Part shown: one piece after another, positions 28,166 to 37,848 of the stretch
How positions within the stretch are numbered: the stretch's first letter is position 1
Layout: the number at the start of each line of letters is the position of its first letter
DNA from: Cyanobium sp. Cruz-8D1
GTDB taxonomy: Bacteria; Cyanobacteriota; Cyanobacteriia; PCC-6307; Cyanobiaceae
Direction: 5' to 3'
DNA: 64,000 nucleotides
Assembly: GCF_024345975.1 (NCBI RefSeq)
Contig: NZ_JAGQCD010000001.1
Span: 124,001-188,000 of the forward strand
The notes under the pieces: generated by a model
The model's input: only the letters and a program-made list of their open reading frames with translations
Database searches by the model: none
Told to the model about the DNA's origin: nothing
Made by a program: the position numbers and the translations under genes

Positions 28166-29107
28166 ATGGCTGACGCCCCTGCCGCCACCCCCTCGCCTGG
28201 CTGGTCCTACGTCCTTGGCTGCGGCCTGGCCATGGGTGCGGCTGATGTTGTGCCGGGGGTGAGCGGCGGTTCGATGGCCTTCATCCTCGGCATCTACGGC
28301 CGGCTGCTGGAGGCGGTGGCGGGCTTCGATCTCAAGCTGTTGCGGCTGCTGGTCCAGGGGTGCTGGGCCGACGCGGCGGCGCGGGTGCACCTGGGCTTCC
28401 TGCTGCCCCTGCTGGCCGGAATCGCCAGTTCGGTGCTGCTGTTGGTGCGGCCGATCACCTGGCTGTACGTCGCCCATCCGGTCTGGCTGTTCGCCTTCTT
28501 CTTCGGCCTGATCGTGGGCTCGATCGTGCTGATCGCCCGCCATGCCCACTGGGGCGCCAGCGGTCTGGTGGCGATGGCGCTGGGCGCGGCGGGCGCCCTG
28601 GTGTTCGTCACCCTGGTGCCGGTGACGATGCCCCACGACCCCTTCACCCTGTTCTGGAGTGGCGCCGTGGCGATCATGGCGATGATCCTGCCGGGCATCT
28701 CCGGCTCGTTTCTGCTGCTGGTGCTGGGCCAGTACCAGCACGTGATGGAGGCGGTGAAGGGCCTTGATCTCGCCACCTTGGTGCCCTTTGCCGCCGGCTG
28801 CGCCATCGGCCTGGCGGTGTTTGTGCGGCTGCTGCGCTGGCTGCTGGCCCGCTGGCATGGCCAGACCGTGGCCCTGCTGGTGGGGGTGATGGCGGGTTCG
28901 CTCTGGAAGATCTGGCCGTTCCGCACCGTCCTGGAGAGCACCACCAACGCCAGGGGCAAGCTGATCGTGCTGCGCGATGCCCTGGCGGCTCCCCCCGATG
29001 GCGGCGCCCTGGTGGCAGCCCTGCTGCTCGCGGCCTTCGGCATCGTGCTGGTGATGGGCCTGGAGTGGCTGCAGCAGCGGGCGGGGGTGGCTGAGATGGG
29101 GGGCTGA
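28166..29107 (+). CDS. DUF368 membrane protein, probable undecaprenyl-phosphate translocase
   Basis: DUF368 proteins (PopT) return the lipid carrier undecaprenyl phosphate across the membrane for new rounds of cell-wall synthesis. The 313 residues have about eight hydrophobic helices and two inverted signature motifs, GAADVVPGVSGGSMAFIL near residue 25 and MILPGISGSFLLLVLGQY near 175. Their duplicated placement fits an internally symmetric transporter. ATG at 28166. It stands alone on the plus strand. Confidence 0.85.
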   Translation: MADAPAATPSPGWSYVLGCGLAMGAADVVPGVSGGSMAFILGIYGRLLEAVAGFDLKLLRLLVQGCWADAAARVHLGFLLPLLAGIASSVLLLVRPITWLYVAHPVWLFAFFFGLIVGSIVLIARHAHWGASGLVAMALGAAGALVFVTLVPVTMPHDPFTLFWSGAVAIMAMILPGISGSFLLLVLGQYQHVMEAVKGLDLATLVPFAAGCAIGLAVFVRLLRWLLARWHGQTVALLVGVMAGSLWKIWPFRTVLESTTNARGKLIVLRDALAAPPDGGALVAALLLAAFGIVLVMGLEWLQQRAGVAEMGG

Positions 29108-29164
29108 GACCAGGCGCCGCGCCGATCTCGAGTCCAGGTTCAAGGCGTTGCTGCTCAGTGCGGA

Positions 29165-29467
29165 TTGAGGCCTTGGCGCTCGTGCGGCACGAAAGCCAGA
29201 GTTGCGTGCAGCACCAAGCTGGTTGGCGCCAATGGGCAGATCTCCCTCGGCAAGCAATACGCCGGCCGTCAGGTGTTGGTGGAAGAGCGCGGGCCTGGGT
29301 GGTGGATCGTGCGCACCGCCACCGTGATCCCCGACAACGAGCGCTGGCTGCACGAACCGAAGGCCGCTGCCGCGCTGGAAGCCGCGATGGCCTGGTCGGC
29401 CAGCCATGCTCCTGCTGAGACCGACTTGGACATAACGCTGAGCCGCCTTGGTCATGCCGAGCGATGA
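29165..29467 (+). CDS. Antitoxin of a type II toxin-antitoxin pair, start uncertain
   Basis: The core beginning STKLVGANGQISLGKQYAGR, then VLVEERGPGWWIVRTATVIP, DNERWLHEPKA and ASHAPAETDLD resembles small AbrB/SpoVT-like antitoxins: an N-terminal beta-rich DNA-binding part and a C-terminal toxin-binding tail. The only available start in frame is a TTG at 29165, which leaves a poor 16-residue lead. A GTG-CAG that would look natural is one base out of frame, hinting at a small indel. The toxin gene starts 5 bases downstream. Confidence 0.6.
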   Translation: MRPWRSCGTKARVACSTKLVGANGQISLGKQYAGRQVLVEERGPGWWIVRTATVIPDNERWLHEPKAAAALEAAMAWSASHAPAETDLDITLSRLGHAER

Positions 29468-29471
29468 CGCG

Positions 29472-30158
29472 ATGGTGAGGCTCGACCTCAACAATCCCGT
29501 CTTTCAGGAGCATCTGCTGACGCTGCAAAAGCCTGAGCGCCATGCGGCCCTCGACACGCCCAACAAGATTCGCCATCTCACCTGGAATCAGCTCTACCGA
29601 GACCCAGGGCTCCAATGGGAAAAAAGCACCAGCATCATTCCTCCTGCCGGAATTAACGCCATTTACTCTTTGCGGGTCAGCAGATCACGCCGTGCGACAG
29701 CCCATCGAGATGGCGATTACATGCGGCTGCTCACCATCGCGCCTGATCACGACGCCACCTACGGCAAGAAGTACAGGCGGAAGCCAACCGGGCAACTTCT
29801 GGTCAATCCCAGACCTGTACAGCCTGTACAGAACGCCGGATCCATCTGCCGGCCCCACCCCAACGAACGCATCACCACCAATCGCAGCCCCGGCAGCATG
29901 GTTGGGCCGGTGAGCCCTCGCCTCACCCCTCCACCAGCCTCCAGAAGCCCCAGCGGCCCCCGAAGCGGCCCTGCAGCCGCCCCACGAAGGCGGCATGGTC
30001 GGGATGGCCCTGCCAGTCGTCAAGGCGGTCGGCGAGCAGATCGCAGCTGCGCAGGTGCTCGGCGGCGTAGCGGTAGCGCTGGCTGCGGCCCAGCTCCAGC
30101 GCCCCCCAGACCATCGGCCGCAGCAGCAGCGTGGCCGCCAGGGGATGGTCGGCGCTGA
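29472..30158 (+). CDS. RelE-like toxin with lost stop codon (C-terminal extension probably spurious)
   Basis: The first 100 residues (VRLDLNNPVFQEHLLTLQKP, LTWNQLYRDPGLQWEK, AIYSLRVSRSRRATAHRDGD, YMRLLTIAPDHDATYGKK) form a complete RelE/ParE-like toxin core that should end at about 29771. Instead of a stop the frame continues with TAC and runs 129 more codons of Pro/Arg-rich sequence antisense to the DUF6880 gene. A single base change or insertion near 29772 would explain this. The natural toxin is ribosome-associated or gyrase-directed in related families; which one applies here is not known. The gene is probably inactive or extended. Confidence 0.55.
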   Translation: MVRLDLNNPVFQEHLLTLQKPERHAALDTPNKIRHLTWNQLYRDPGLQWEKSTSIIPPAGINAIYSLRVSRSRRATAHRDGDYMRLLTIAPDHDATYGKKYRRKPTGQLLVNPRPVQPVQNAGSICRPHPNERITTNRSPGSMVGPVSPRLTPPPASRSPSGPRSGPAAAPRRRHGRDGPASRQGGRRADRSCAGARRRSGSAGCGPAPAPPRPSAAAAAWPPGDGRR

Positions 30159-31263
30159 GCCGCTCGGCGGCGGCGCTGTGGAGGAGGTAGGCCTCCCCGT
30201 CCCACGCCGTGGCCTGGGCCAGCACCAGGCGGGCGGCGCGGGCGAGCGCCCCCCAGGCCACCAGGAACTCCAGCCCCAGCAGGCGGCTCGGGTGCTGCTC
30301 GGCCAGCTGCAGGGCGCGCTCCTCCGCTTCGCCATCTTCGAAGGCCTCAAGGCGCCGCAGGTAGTCGCGCAGGTGCGGGATCGAGAGGCTGCGGCAGAAC
30401 CACTGCCAGCGCATCTCCTGGGCTTCGGCGGGGCGCTCCAACGCCTCGAGAACGGCCAGGCGGCTGTCCAGCCAGGTGCCATCGAGCCGGCCTGGGTTGT
30501 CTGCGCTGGCGCCATCGAGGATCTCCAGGGCCTGCGCCGCCCGGCCGTTGTCCAGCAGGACCTGGGCCACGCCGGCGGCGATGGCGCGCCGGCGCAGATC
30601 CGCGGCGCTGAACTGGCCCAGGTAGCCCTCCACGTCCCGCCGGGCCACGGCGATCTGGAGCAGCAGCCGGCTGCCGTCGCGGGCGCCGTGCCCACGGCAG
30701 CAGCCCTCCAGCCGCTGCAGGCCCCCGTCGCCGAGGGCCTCCGCCAGGGCCGGCACCAGAGCGTCGAACTGGCCATGGTCGTTGTCCAGCAGCAGCTCAG
30801 CGGCGTGCTCGGCCAGGGTCTCCGGGGCCAGTTGCGCGGCCAGCGCCAGCGGCCCGAGCTGGCCAGCGGCTCGCTCAAACACGCCGACCACCACGCCGGT
30901 GCCGTCGGAACAGCGCGCCAGCACCCCGCCGGAGATCTCCAGAAAGCGCAGCAGCAGTTCGCAGGCCCCCCGGGGGTCTTCGGCCGCGATCGGGCCGGTG
31001 ATCGCCTGCACCTGGGCCTCCAGATCGCTCAGCAGCGCCGGGCGCCGGGCTGAACCCACGAACGTCCGGGCCCGATCGATCGCCGCCAGCCGCTTGCGCA
31101 CCTCCTGGGCGGCGCCACTGGCCCCCTCCGCCGCCGCCAGCGCCAGGCGCAGCCGCCGCTGGATCACCGCCTGGCCACTGGACACCTCCAGCAGCAGCTC
31201 CGCCAGCGCCGCCGCCCCCAGGGCCTCCAGGTTGCGGGCGTTCAGGCTGCGCTTGCTGGCCAT
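29923..31263 (-). CDS. DUF6880 family protein
   Basis: A 446-residue, Ala/Leu-rich, all-helical protein. Its start, SKRSLNARNLEALGAAALAE, and QRRLRLALAAAEGASGAAQEVRKRLAAID are typical of DUF6880. The rest forms repeated helical hairpins resembling TPR repeats (LDNGRAAQALEILDG, RPAEAQEMRWQWF, LAEQHPSRLLGLEFLVAWG). No catalytic motif or signal peptide is seen. ATG at 31263, 16 bases after cysS on the same strand, so cotranscription is likely. Function unknown; perhaps a scaffold. Confidence 0.75.
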   Translation of the reverse strand: MASKRSLNARNLEALGAAALAELLLEVSSGQAVIQRRLRLALAAAEGASGAAQEVRKRLAAIDRARTFVGSARRPALLSDLEAQVQAITGPIAAEDPRGACELLLRFLEISGGVLARCSDGTGVVVGVFERAAGQLGPLALAAQLAPETLAEHAAELLLDNDHGQFDALVPALAEALGDGGLQRLEGCCRGHGARDGSRLLLQIAVARRDVEGYLGQFSAADLRRRAIAAGVAQVLLDNGRAAQALEILDGASADNPGRLDGTWLDSRLAVLEALERPAEAQEMRWQWFCRSLSIPHLRDYLRRLEAFEDGEAEERALQLAEQHPSRLLGLEFLVAWGALARAARLVLAQATAWDGEAYLLHSAAAERLSADHPLAATLLLRPMVWGALELGRSQRYRYAAEHLRSCDLLADRLDDWQGHPDHAAFVGRLQGRFGGRWGFWRLVEG

Positions 31264-31279
31264 CGCGTCACACCAGAGC

Positions 31280-32749
31280 TCAGCGGTGCACCCAGTCGGT
31301 CACACCGCCCGGCCGGTCGATCAGCTCGATGCCCTCGGCGGCCAGTTCGGTGCGGATGCGGTCGGCGCTGGCGAAATCGCGGGCGGCCTTGGCAGCCCGG
31401 CGCGCTTCGATCCGTTCCTGGATCGCCGCCCCGTCCGCCGCTTCCTTCGAGGGCTCTTTGGCCGTCTCCGCCGCCAGCCCCAGCACCCCGGCCAGCTCCG
31501 TCAGCAGCCGCCAGCGGCTCTCCAGGTTCGCCGCCTCCCCGGCGGCCTCGGCTTCGGCCTCGCCCCGCTCCAGCCGGTTGGCCAGGGCCCGCAGCGGCCG
31601 GGCCAGCTCGAACAGCACCGCCACGGCCGCCGAGCTGTTGAGGTCGTCGTCCATGGCGGCGGCGAAGCGCCCGCGGGCCTCGGCCAGCGCCTCGCTGCGC
31701 TCCAGGCTGGCCGTCGCCGGCTCTGCCCCCCAGCCCAGGGCCGCCCCGTGGCGTTCCCCCAGCCCAAGGGCGGCATCCAGCCCCTTCCAGCCGGTGGCGG
31801 CCGCCGCCAGGGCCTCGGCGGTGAAATCCAGCGGCTTGCGGTAGTGGGCCTGCAGCACGAACAGCCGCAGCGTCATCGGGCTGACACCGCTCTCCAGCAA
31901 CGCCCGGATCGTGGTGAAGTTGCCCAGCGATTTGGACATCTTCTCACCGCCCACATTCACCATGCCGTTGTGCAGCCACCAGCGCGCCAGGGGCTGGCCG
32001 CTGGCCGCCTCCGACTGGGCGATCTCGTTCTCGTGGTGCGGAAAGATCAGGTCGGCGCCGCCCAGGTGGATGTCGATCGTGGTGCCGAGCTCCTCGCGCA
32101 CCATCGCCGAACATTCGATGTGCCACCCCGGCCGCCCCGGTCCCCAGGGCGAGGGGAAGCTGGGTTCACCGGGTTTGGCCCCCTTCCACAGGGCGAAATC
32201 AAACGGATGGCGCTTGCGGGCCTCCTCCGCCTCCTTGGTGCGGCCGCTGGCCCCCTCCTGCTGCTCCTCCAGCGTGCGGCCGCTGAGCTTGCCGTAGCCG
32301 GCCTGCCGCATCACCGCGAAGTACACATCCCCATCAGCCGAATAGGCCGCCCCCTTGGCCTCCAGCTCGCTGATCAACGTGCGGATCGCCTCCAGGCTGC
32401 GGGTGGCCCGGGGCATCCGGTCGGGGGGAAGGATGTGCAGGGCGGCCATGTCGGCCTGGTAGGCGGCGATGTTGCGCTCGCTCACCACCGCCATCGAGCT
32501 GCCCTCCTCCTCAGCCCGCTTGAGGATCTTGTCGTCGATGTCGGTGAAGTTCTGCACGAAGGTGACGGCATAGCCGCTCCACAGCAGATACCGCCGCAGC
32601 ACGTCCCAGACGATGTAGCTGCGGGCGTGGCCCAGGTGGCACAGGTCGTAGACCGTGACCCCGCAGCAGTAGATCGACACCTTGCCCGGCTGCAGCGGCT
32701 CGAACGGCTCGCAGCGGCGGCTGAGGGTGTTGGTGAGCCGCAGGGTCAA
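31280..32749 (-). CDS. cysS: Cysteinyl-tRNA synthetase
   Basis: This class I enzyme charges tRNA-Cys. The 489 residues include the HIGH-type motif [17 protein letters not shown], the zinc-binding Cys in [10 protein letters not shown] and [28 protein letters not shown], and the KMSKSLGN loop. The C-terminal DALR domain is present. TTG at 32749 overlaps the rfbB stop (TTGA). Both features are unusual enough to suggest coupled translation from rfbB. Confidence 0.96.
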   Translation of the reverse strand: MTLRLTNTLSRRCEPFEPLQPGKVSIYCCGVTVYDLCHLGHARSYIVWDVLRRYLLWSGYAVTFVQNFTDIDDKILKRAEEEGSSMAVVSERNIAAYQADMAALHILPPDRMPRATRSLEAIRTLISELEAKGAAYSADGDVYFAVMRQAGYGKLSGRTLEEQQEGASGRTKEAEEARKRHPFDFALWKGAKPGEPSFPSPWGPGRPGWHIECSAMVREELGTTIDIHLGGADLIFPHHENEIAQSEAASGQPLARWWLHNGMVNVGGEKMSKSLGNFTTIRALLESGVSPMTLRLFVLQAHYRKPLDFTAEALAAAATGWKGLDAALGLGERHGAALGWGAEPATASLERSEALAEARGRFAAAMDDDLNSSAAVAVLFELARPLRALANRLERGEAEAEAAGEAANLESRWRLLTELAGVLGLAAETAKEPSKEAADGAAIQERIEARRAAKAARDFASADRIRTELAAEGIELIDRPGGVTDWVHR

Positions 32750-33891
32750 TGCCCTGCTCCCGTTGTGGCCTGGCCCAGGCGGCCGCCGCCGTAGCCGGCC
32801 CGGCTGCGCACGTTGCTGCACCAGTCGCCGTGGGCCAGGTACCACGCCACCGTTTCCCTCAGGCCCTGGTTGAAGTCATGGCGGGGCTGCCAGCCCAGTT
32901 CGGTGCTGATCCGTTCCGGGTCGATGGCATAGCGCCGGTCGTGGCCCGGCCGGTCGGCCACCGGTGTGATCAGGCCGGCGTGGGGGGAGCCGGTGGGCTG
33001 CAGCTCGTCGAGCAGGGCGCAGATGGCTTGCACCACCTGCTTGTTGGTGCGCTCGCCGTGGCCACCGACGCAGTAGCTGCGCCCCAGCTCACCGCTGGTG
33101 CCGGCCAGCAGCAGGGCTTCCACATGGTCCTCCACGTACAGCCAGTCGCGCACGTTGGCACCGTCGCCGTACAGCGGGATCCGCTCACCGGCGGCGGCCT
33201 TGAGGATCACCACCGGGATCAGCTTCTCGGGGAACTGCCAGGGGCCGTAGTTGTTGCTGCAGTTGGTCAGCACCACCGGCAGCCCGTAGGTGTGGTGCCA
33301 GGCCTGCACCAGGTGGTCGCTGCCCGCCTTGCTGGCCGAATAGGGGCTGCGCGGGTCGTAGGGGGTGGTTTCCGAGAACCGTCCGCTGGCCCCCAGCGAA
33401 CCGAACACCTCGTCGGTACTGATGTGGTGGAAGCGGAACTGCTCCCGGCGCTTCGGCGCCAGCCCTTCCCAGTGGCTCCGCACCGCCTGCAGCAGGTGGT
33501 AGGTGCCCATCACGTTGCTGACCAGGAAGGCACCCGGATCGTCGATCGAGCGGTCGACGTGGCTTTCGGCCGCCAGGTGCAGCACCAGATCCGGATCGGC
33601 CTGCCGCACCGCCGCCGCCACGGCCTCCCCATCGGCCAGATCCACCTGCAGCAACCGGTGGCGCGGGCCGTCGGCACGCTCGGCCGCCTCGCCCAGTTCC
33701 GCCAGGGTGTTGGTCACGCCCAGCAGATCGCTGGCGTAGCCCATCTTGTCGAGGTTGAACACCGTCACGGTGCTGTCCCGCAGCAGCCGCCGCACCAGCG
33801 CCCCGCCGATGAAGCCCGCCCCCCCCGTCACCAGGACGCGGCGACGCCCGGCGAGCAGCAGCGGCAGATCGAGGGGGAGGTTGGGGAGCAT
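32746..33891 (-). CDS. rfbB: dTDP-glucose 4,6-dehydratase
   Basis: The second enzyme of dTDP-L-rhamnose synthesis. The 381 residues carry the Rossmann motif [46 protein letters not shown], the catalytic YSASK and [23 protein letters not shown] at 33891; an alternative TTG at 33912 adds 7 residues. rfbD is 30 bases upstream on the same strand. rfbA and rfbC are not in the window, so the pathway genes are split. Confidence 0.95.
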   Translation of the reverse strand: MLPNLPLDLPLLLAGRRRVLVTGGAGFIGGALVRRLLRDSTVTVFNLDKMGYASDLLGVTNTLAELGEAAERADGPRHRLLQVDLADGEAVAAAVRQADPDLVLHLAAESHVDRSIDDPGAFLVSNVMGTYHLLQAVRSHWEGLAPKRREQFRFHHISTDEVFGSLGASGRFSETTPYDPRSPYSASKAGSDHLVQAWHHTYGLPVVLTNCSNNYGPWQFPEKLIPVVILKAAAGERIPLYGDGANVRDWLYVEDHVEALLLAGTSGELGRSYCVGGHGERTNKQVVQAICALLDELQPTGSPHAGLITPVADRPGHDRRYAIDPERISTELGWQPRHDFNQGLRETVAWYLAHGDWCSNVRSRAGYGGGRLGQATTGAGH

Positions 33892-33921
33892 CGGCGTGGA
33901 GCGAGACGACAAAGGGGGTGT

Positions 33922-34821
33922 TCAGGCCTGGGGCCGGGGGATCTGGGCTAGCACCTCAGCCAGGGCGGCCTGCCAGTGTTGCCCCTCCAGCTTCAGCGCC
34001 TGCCGGGTGGTGCTGCCATCCAGCAGCGAATAGGCGGGGCGCCGGGCCGGGGTGGGGTAGTCGGCGGTGGTGATCGGCTTCACCTGGGCCGGGGCCTCAA
34101 TCAGGCCCCGCGCCGCCGCCTGGGCGCCGATCGCCACGGCGAAGTCGTACCAGCTGGCGGCGCCACAGTCGCTCCAGTGGTGGCGCCCGCTCGCGCCCCG
34201 CGCGATCACCCGCCAGCAGGCGGCCGCCAGCCCAGCGGTGGCCGTGGGGCAGCCCACCTGGTCGGCTACCACCTTCAGGGGTTCGCCGGCGGCGGCCTTG
34301 GCCCGGTGCAGCCGCAGCATGGTGAGGCAGAAATTGGCCCCCACCGGCCCATACACCCAGCTGGTGCGCAGCAGGCACAGGCGCTCGGCCGGCAGGGCGG
34401 CCGCCGCCCGCCGTTCGCCTTCGGCCTTGGTGGCGCCATAGACCCCCAGGGGCGCCAACGCCTGCTCCGGCGCGTAGGGATGGCCCTGCTCACCGTCAAA
34501 CACAAAATCGGTGCTCACCTGCAGCAGCCGGCCGCCGGCCTCGGCCAGGGCGTCGGCGAAGGCCCCCGGGGCGCCGGCGTTCACGGCCTCGGCCAGGGCC
34601 GGTTCCGATTCGGCCCGGTCCACCGCCGTGTAGGCACCGGCATTGAGCACCCAGTCGGGCCGGTGCTGCTCCACCGCTGAGCGGCAGGCGGCCGGATCGG
34701 CCAGATCCAGCTCGCCCCGGCCCGTGGCGAGCAGCTCCACGCCGGACGGCACCGAGGCCAGAAGGGCCTGGCCCAGCTGGCCGTGGCGGCCGGTCAGCAG
34801 CACCCGCACCGGTTCAGGCAT
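33922..34821 (-). CDS. rfbD: dTDP-4-dehydrorhamnose reductase
   Basis: The final step of dTDP-L-rhamnose synthesis, reducing the 4-keto group with NAD(P)H. The 299 residues show VLLTGRHGQLGQALLAS, WVLNAGAYTAVDRAESEP, LLQVSTDFVFDG, the catalytic YGATKAEGE and LRTSWVYGPVGANFCLTML. ATG at 34821, one codon after a TTG. It sits 43 bases after polA on the same strand and precedes rfbB. The rhamnose is presumably for lipopolysaccharide or exopolysaccharide. Confidence 0.95.
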   Translation of the reverse strand: MPEPVRVLLTGRHGQLGQALLASVPSGVELLATGRGELDLADPAACRSAVEQHRPDWVLNAGAYTAVDRAESEPALAEAVNAGAPGAFADALAEAGGRLLQVSTDFVFDGEQGHPYAPEQALAPLGVYGATKAEGERRAAAALPAERLCLLRTSWVYGPVGANFCLTMLRLHRAKAAAGEPLKVVADQVGCPTATAGLAAACWRVIARGASGRHHWSDCGAASWYDFAVAIGAQAAARGLIEAPAQVKPITTADYPTPARRPAYSLLDGSTTRQALKLEGQHWQAALAEVLAQIPRPQA

Positions 34822-34864
34822 CAATGGCGGGGGAAAAGCTCAGGCGCAGCCTACCTTCGCGCGG

Positions 34865-37786
34865 CTATTTCGCCTCCATCCAGTTGGGGCCGACCCCGGT
34901 GTCCACCGCCAGCGGCACCGTTAACTGCACCGCCTGCTCCATGGTGCGCCGGGTCAGCTCCCGCACCTCCTCGAGCGCCTCCGGTGCCGCCTCCAGCACC
35001 AGCTCGTCGTGCACCTGCAGCAGTAGGCGCGCCGGCAGGGCCGCCGCCGTGAGCGCCCGTTGCAGGCTCACCATGGCCAGCTTGATGATGTCGGCGCTGG
35101 AGCCCTGGATCGGGGCATTGGCGGCCGCCCGCAGCTGCTGGGCCTCCATCCCGCCCCGGCGGGCCACCTCCAGGTCGATCTCCAGCGGATCCTTGCCCCG
35201 CAGCCGGCCCAGGCCGCCGGGGTCGAAGTGGAACGGCCGCCGCCGCCCCAGGATCGTTTCCACATAGCCGCGGCTCAGGGCCAGCCGCTCCTGCAGCTCC
35301 AGGTACAGGAACACCCGGGGGTAACGCTGCTTGTACAGGCTCAGGAACTCTTTGGCCCGTGCCTGGCCCATGCCGGTTTCGCGCGCCAGCCGCTGGGCCC
35401 CCATGCCGTAGATCACACCGAAGTTGATCGTCTTGCCCAGCCGCCGCTCCTCCGGGGTCACCGTGTCGGTTTCGAGCAGCAGCCGGGCGGTGAGGGCGTG
35501 GACGTCGTCGCCCTCGTTGTAGGCCTGCACCAGCACCGGTTCGCCCGAGAGGTGGGTGAGGATGCGCAGCTCGATCTGGGAGTAGTCGGCGCTGATCATC
35601 CGCCAGCCCTCCTGGGGCAGGAAGGCCTTGCGGATGCGGCGGCTGAACTCGGTGCGGATGGGGATGTTCTGCAGGTTGGGGTTGCTGCTCGACAGCCGCC
35701 CGGTGGCGGTCACCGCCTGGTTGAAATCGGTGTGCACCCGCCCGGTCTCGGGTTCCACCAGGGCCGGCAGGGCCTCCACGTAGGTGCTCAGCAGCTTGCT
35801 GAGGGTGCGGTGCTCCAGCACCAGCTTCACCACCGCATGGTCGTCCTCCAGCTTCTCCAGCACCGCCGCGTCGGTGCTCCAGCCGGTCTTGGTGCGCCGC
35901 GATTTCTTGCGATCCAGCCCCAGGGTGTCGAACAGCAGCTCACCGAGCTGTTTGGGGGAGGCCAGGTTGAAGTCCACCCCCGCCGCCGCCTGGGCGTCGC
36001 GCTCCAGTCGCCCCAGGGTGGCGCTGAGCTCCCCGGCCAGCTCTTTGAGATAGGGCACATCGATGCGGATGCCGGTGGCCTCCATCTGGGCCAGCACCGG
36101 CTCCAGGGGCAGCTCCACCTGCTGCAACAGCAGGGGCAGCTGGGGCCCCATCGCCGCCAGCTGCTGCGCCAGCAGGATCCCCAGGCGCCGGGTCAGGTGC
36201 ACGTCCATGGCGCAGTAGGGGGCCGCCGCCTCGATCGGCACGTCGGCGAAGGTCTGGCCCTTGGCCACCAGATCGCCGTAGGCGGTGGGCTGAATGCCGA
36301 AGGCGCGGGCCGCCATCGCCTCCAGGCCATGCTTGTCGTTGGCATCCCGCAGGTAGTCCGCCAGCAGGGTGTCCATCACCACACCGGCCAGGGGCAGCCC
36401 GTGGCGCAGCAGGATCAGGCGGTCGTACTTGGCGTTCTGGAGCGCCTTGGGGTGGCTGGCGCTGGCCAGCCAGGGCCCCAGGGCCAGCAGCACCGCATCC
36501 AGGGGCAGTTGCACCGGCGCCGGTGGTGGCGTACTGAGCAGATCGGCGGCGGGGGGGCTGTGGTGGCCGAGGGGCACGTAGGCCAGATCCGCCAGCCCCT
36601 CCCCCCAGCAGACGCCGATCCCCACCAGCTCCGCCTGGAAGGGGTTCAGCGAGGTGGTCTCGGTGTCGAGGGCCACCGGCGCCGCTGGATCGGTGCAGGC
36701 CAGCAGCCGCTTGATCAAGGCGGCCAGGGCCTCGGGGGTGGTGATCAGCTGCGGCCGCAGGGCGGGCAGGCCGTCCGTTGCCTCTGGCGCTTCCTGTGCC
36801 GTCGCCGCCGGCTCGCTGGCGGGGGCGGAGGTGGTGGTGGTGGCGGTAGCGGCTTCGGGCGGCTCCGCCGAGAACAGGCGGGCGAAGCCCTCGGTCTGCT
36901 TCACCAGGCTGAACAGCTCCAGCTCGGTCAGGCGTGCCCCCAGCCCCTCGCTGTCCACCCGGCCCAGGCCCAGGCGCGGTTCCTGCGGCAGGGGGATCTG
37001 CACCAGGATCTCGGCCAGCATGCGGGAGCGGAAGGCGTTGTCCCGGTCGGTTTCCAGCTTGGTTTTCAGCGCCCCCTTCTGCTGGTCGAGGGCGGCATAG
37101 ATGCCGTCCAGGTCGCCGTGGGCCTTGAGCAGGGTGAGGGCGGTCTTGGGCCCCACCCCCTTGACCCCGGGGATGTTGTCGGAGCTGTCGCCGGTGAGGG
37201 CCTTGAGGTCCACCACCCCCTCCGGTGGCACCCCCAGCTTCTCGATCACCTGGGCCCGGCGGATCTGGGTCGGGCCGCTGTTCTTGGCATAGGGGCCGCC
37301 CCCCATGTACAGCACGCTGATGTCGCGTTCGTCGTCCACCAGCTGGAACAGGTCGCGGTCGCCGGAGAGGATCCGCACCCGCCAGCCCTCGCCCGCCGCC
37401 CGGTTGGCCAGGGTGCCGAGCACGTCGTCGGCCTCGAAGCCCGGCGCCATCGACAGGGGCAGGTCGAGGCAGTCCCTGAGGATGGCCTGCAGGTTGGCCA
37501 GGTCGGCGAAGAAGTGCTCCGGTGCCACCTCCCGGTGGGCCTTGTAGGCGGCGTCCGCCTCGTGGCGGAAGGTGGGTTCGGCCGTGTCGAAGGCGATCAC
37601 CACCCCCTGGGGCGCCAGTCCCTTGCAGTTGTCGAGCAGGGCCTTGAGGAAGCCGTAGGTGACGCTGGTCGGCACCCCGTCCTTCGTGGCCAGTCCCCCC
37701 TCACCGCCCTTGGCAAAGGCATAGAAGCTGCGGAAGGCCAGGGAGTGGCCGTCCACCAGCAGCAACAGGGGCTTGTCCCGCTCCAT
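34865..37786 (-). CDS. polA: DNA polymerase I
   Basis: PolA fills gaps in repair and Okazaki fragment processing. The 973 residues comprise the 5'-3' exonuclease (LLLVDGHSLAFRSFYAF, LTGDSSDNIPGVKGVGPKTA), a 3'-5' exonuclease with its acidic residues apparently intact (VALDTETTSLNP, QNAKYDRLIL, YCAMDVHLTRRLG), and the polymerase domain (motif A ISADYSQIELRIL, motif B KTINFGVIYGMGAQRLA, motif C LLQVHDELVLEAA). A Thr/Ala-rich linker around residue 320 joins the first two domains. ATG at 37786; the frame is open upstream without conserved sequence. Confidence 0.97.
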   Translation of the reverse strand: MERDKPLLLLVDGHSLAFRSFYAFAKGGEGGLATKDGVPTSVTYGFLKALLDNCKGLAPQGVVIAFDTAEPTFRHEADAAYKAHREVAPEHFFADLANLQAILRDCLDLPLSMAPGFEADDVLGTLANRAAGEGWRVRILSGDRDLFQLVDDERDISVLYMGGGPYAKNSGPTQIRRAQVIEKLGVPPEGVVDLKALTGDSSDNIPGVKGVGPKTALTLLKAHGDLDGIYAALDQQKGALKTKLETDRDNAFRSRMLAEILVQIPLPQEPRLGLGRVDSEGLGARLTELELFSLVKQTEGFARLFSAEPPEAATATTTTSAPASEPAATAQEAPEATDGLPALRPQLITTPEALAALIKRLLACTDPAAPVALDTETTSLNPFQAELVGIGVCWGEGLADLAYVPLGHHSPPAADLLSTPPPAPVQLPLDAVLLALGPWLASASHPKALQNAKYDRLILLRHGLPLAGVVMDTLLADYLRDANDKHGLEAMAARAFGIQPTAYGDLVAKGQTFADVPIEAAAPYCAMDVHLTRRLGILLAQQLAAMGPQLPLLLQQVELPLEPVLAQMEATGIRIDVPYLKELAGELSATLGRLERDAQAAAGVDFNLASPKQLGELLFDTLGLDRKKSRRTKTGWSTDAAVLEKLEDDHAVVKLVLEHRTLSKLLSTYVEALPALVEPETGRVHTDFNQAVTATGRLSSSNPNLQNIPIRTEFSRRIRKAFLPQEGWRMISADYSQIELRILTHLSGEPVLVQAYNEGDDVHALTARLLLETDTVTPEERRLGKTINFGVIYGMGAQRLARETGMGQARAKEFLSLYKQRYPRVFLYLELQERLALSRGYVETILGRRRPFHFDPGGLGRLRGKDPLEIDLEVARRGGMEAQQLRAAANAPIQGSSADIIKLAMVSLQRALTAAALPARLLLQVHDELVLEAAPEALEEVRELTRRTMEQAVQLTVPLAVDTGVGPNWMEAK

Positions 37787-37848
37787 GGCCTTCCCTGGGA
37801 TCTGCCCGCCGATCGCCACAGCCTGCCATCCGGCGGCCCGACAGCGCC

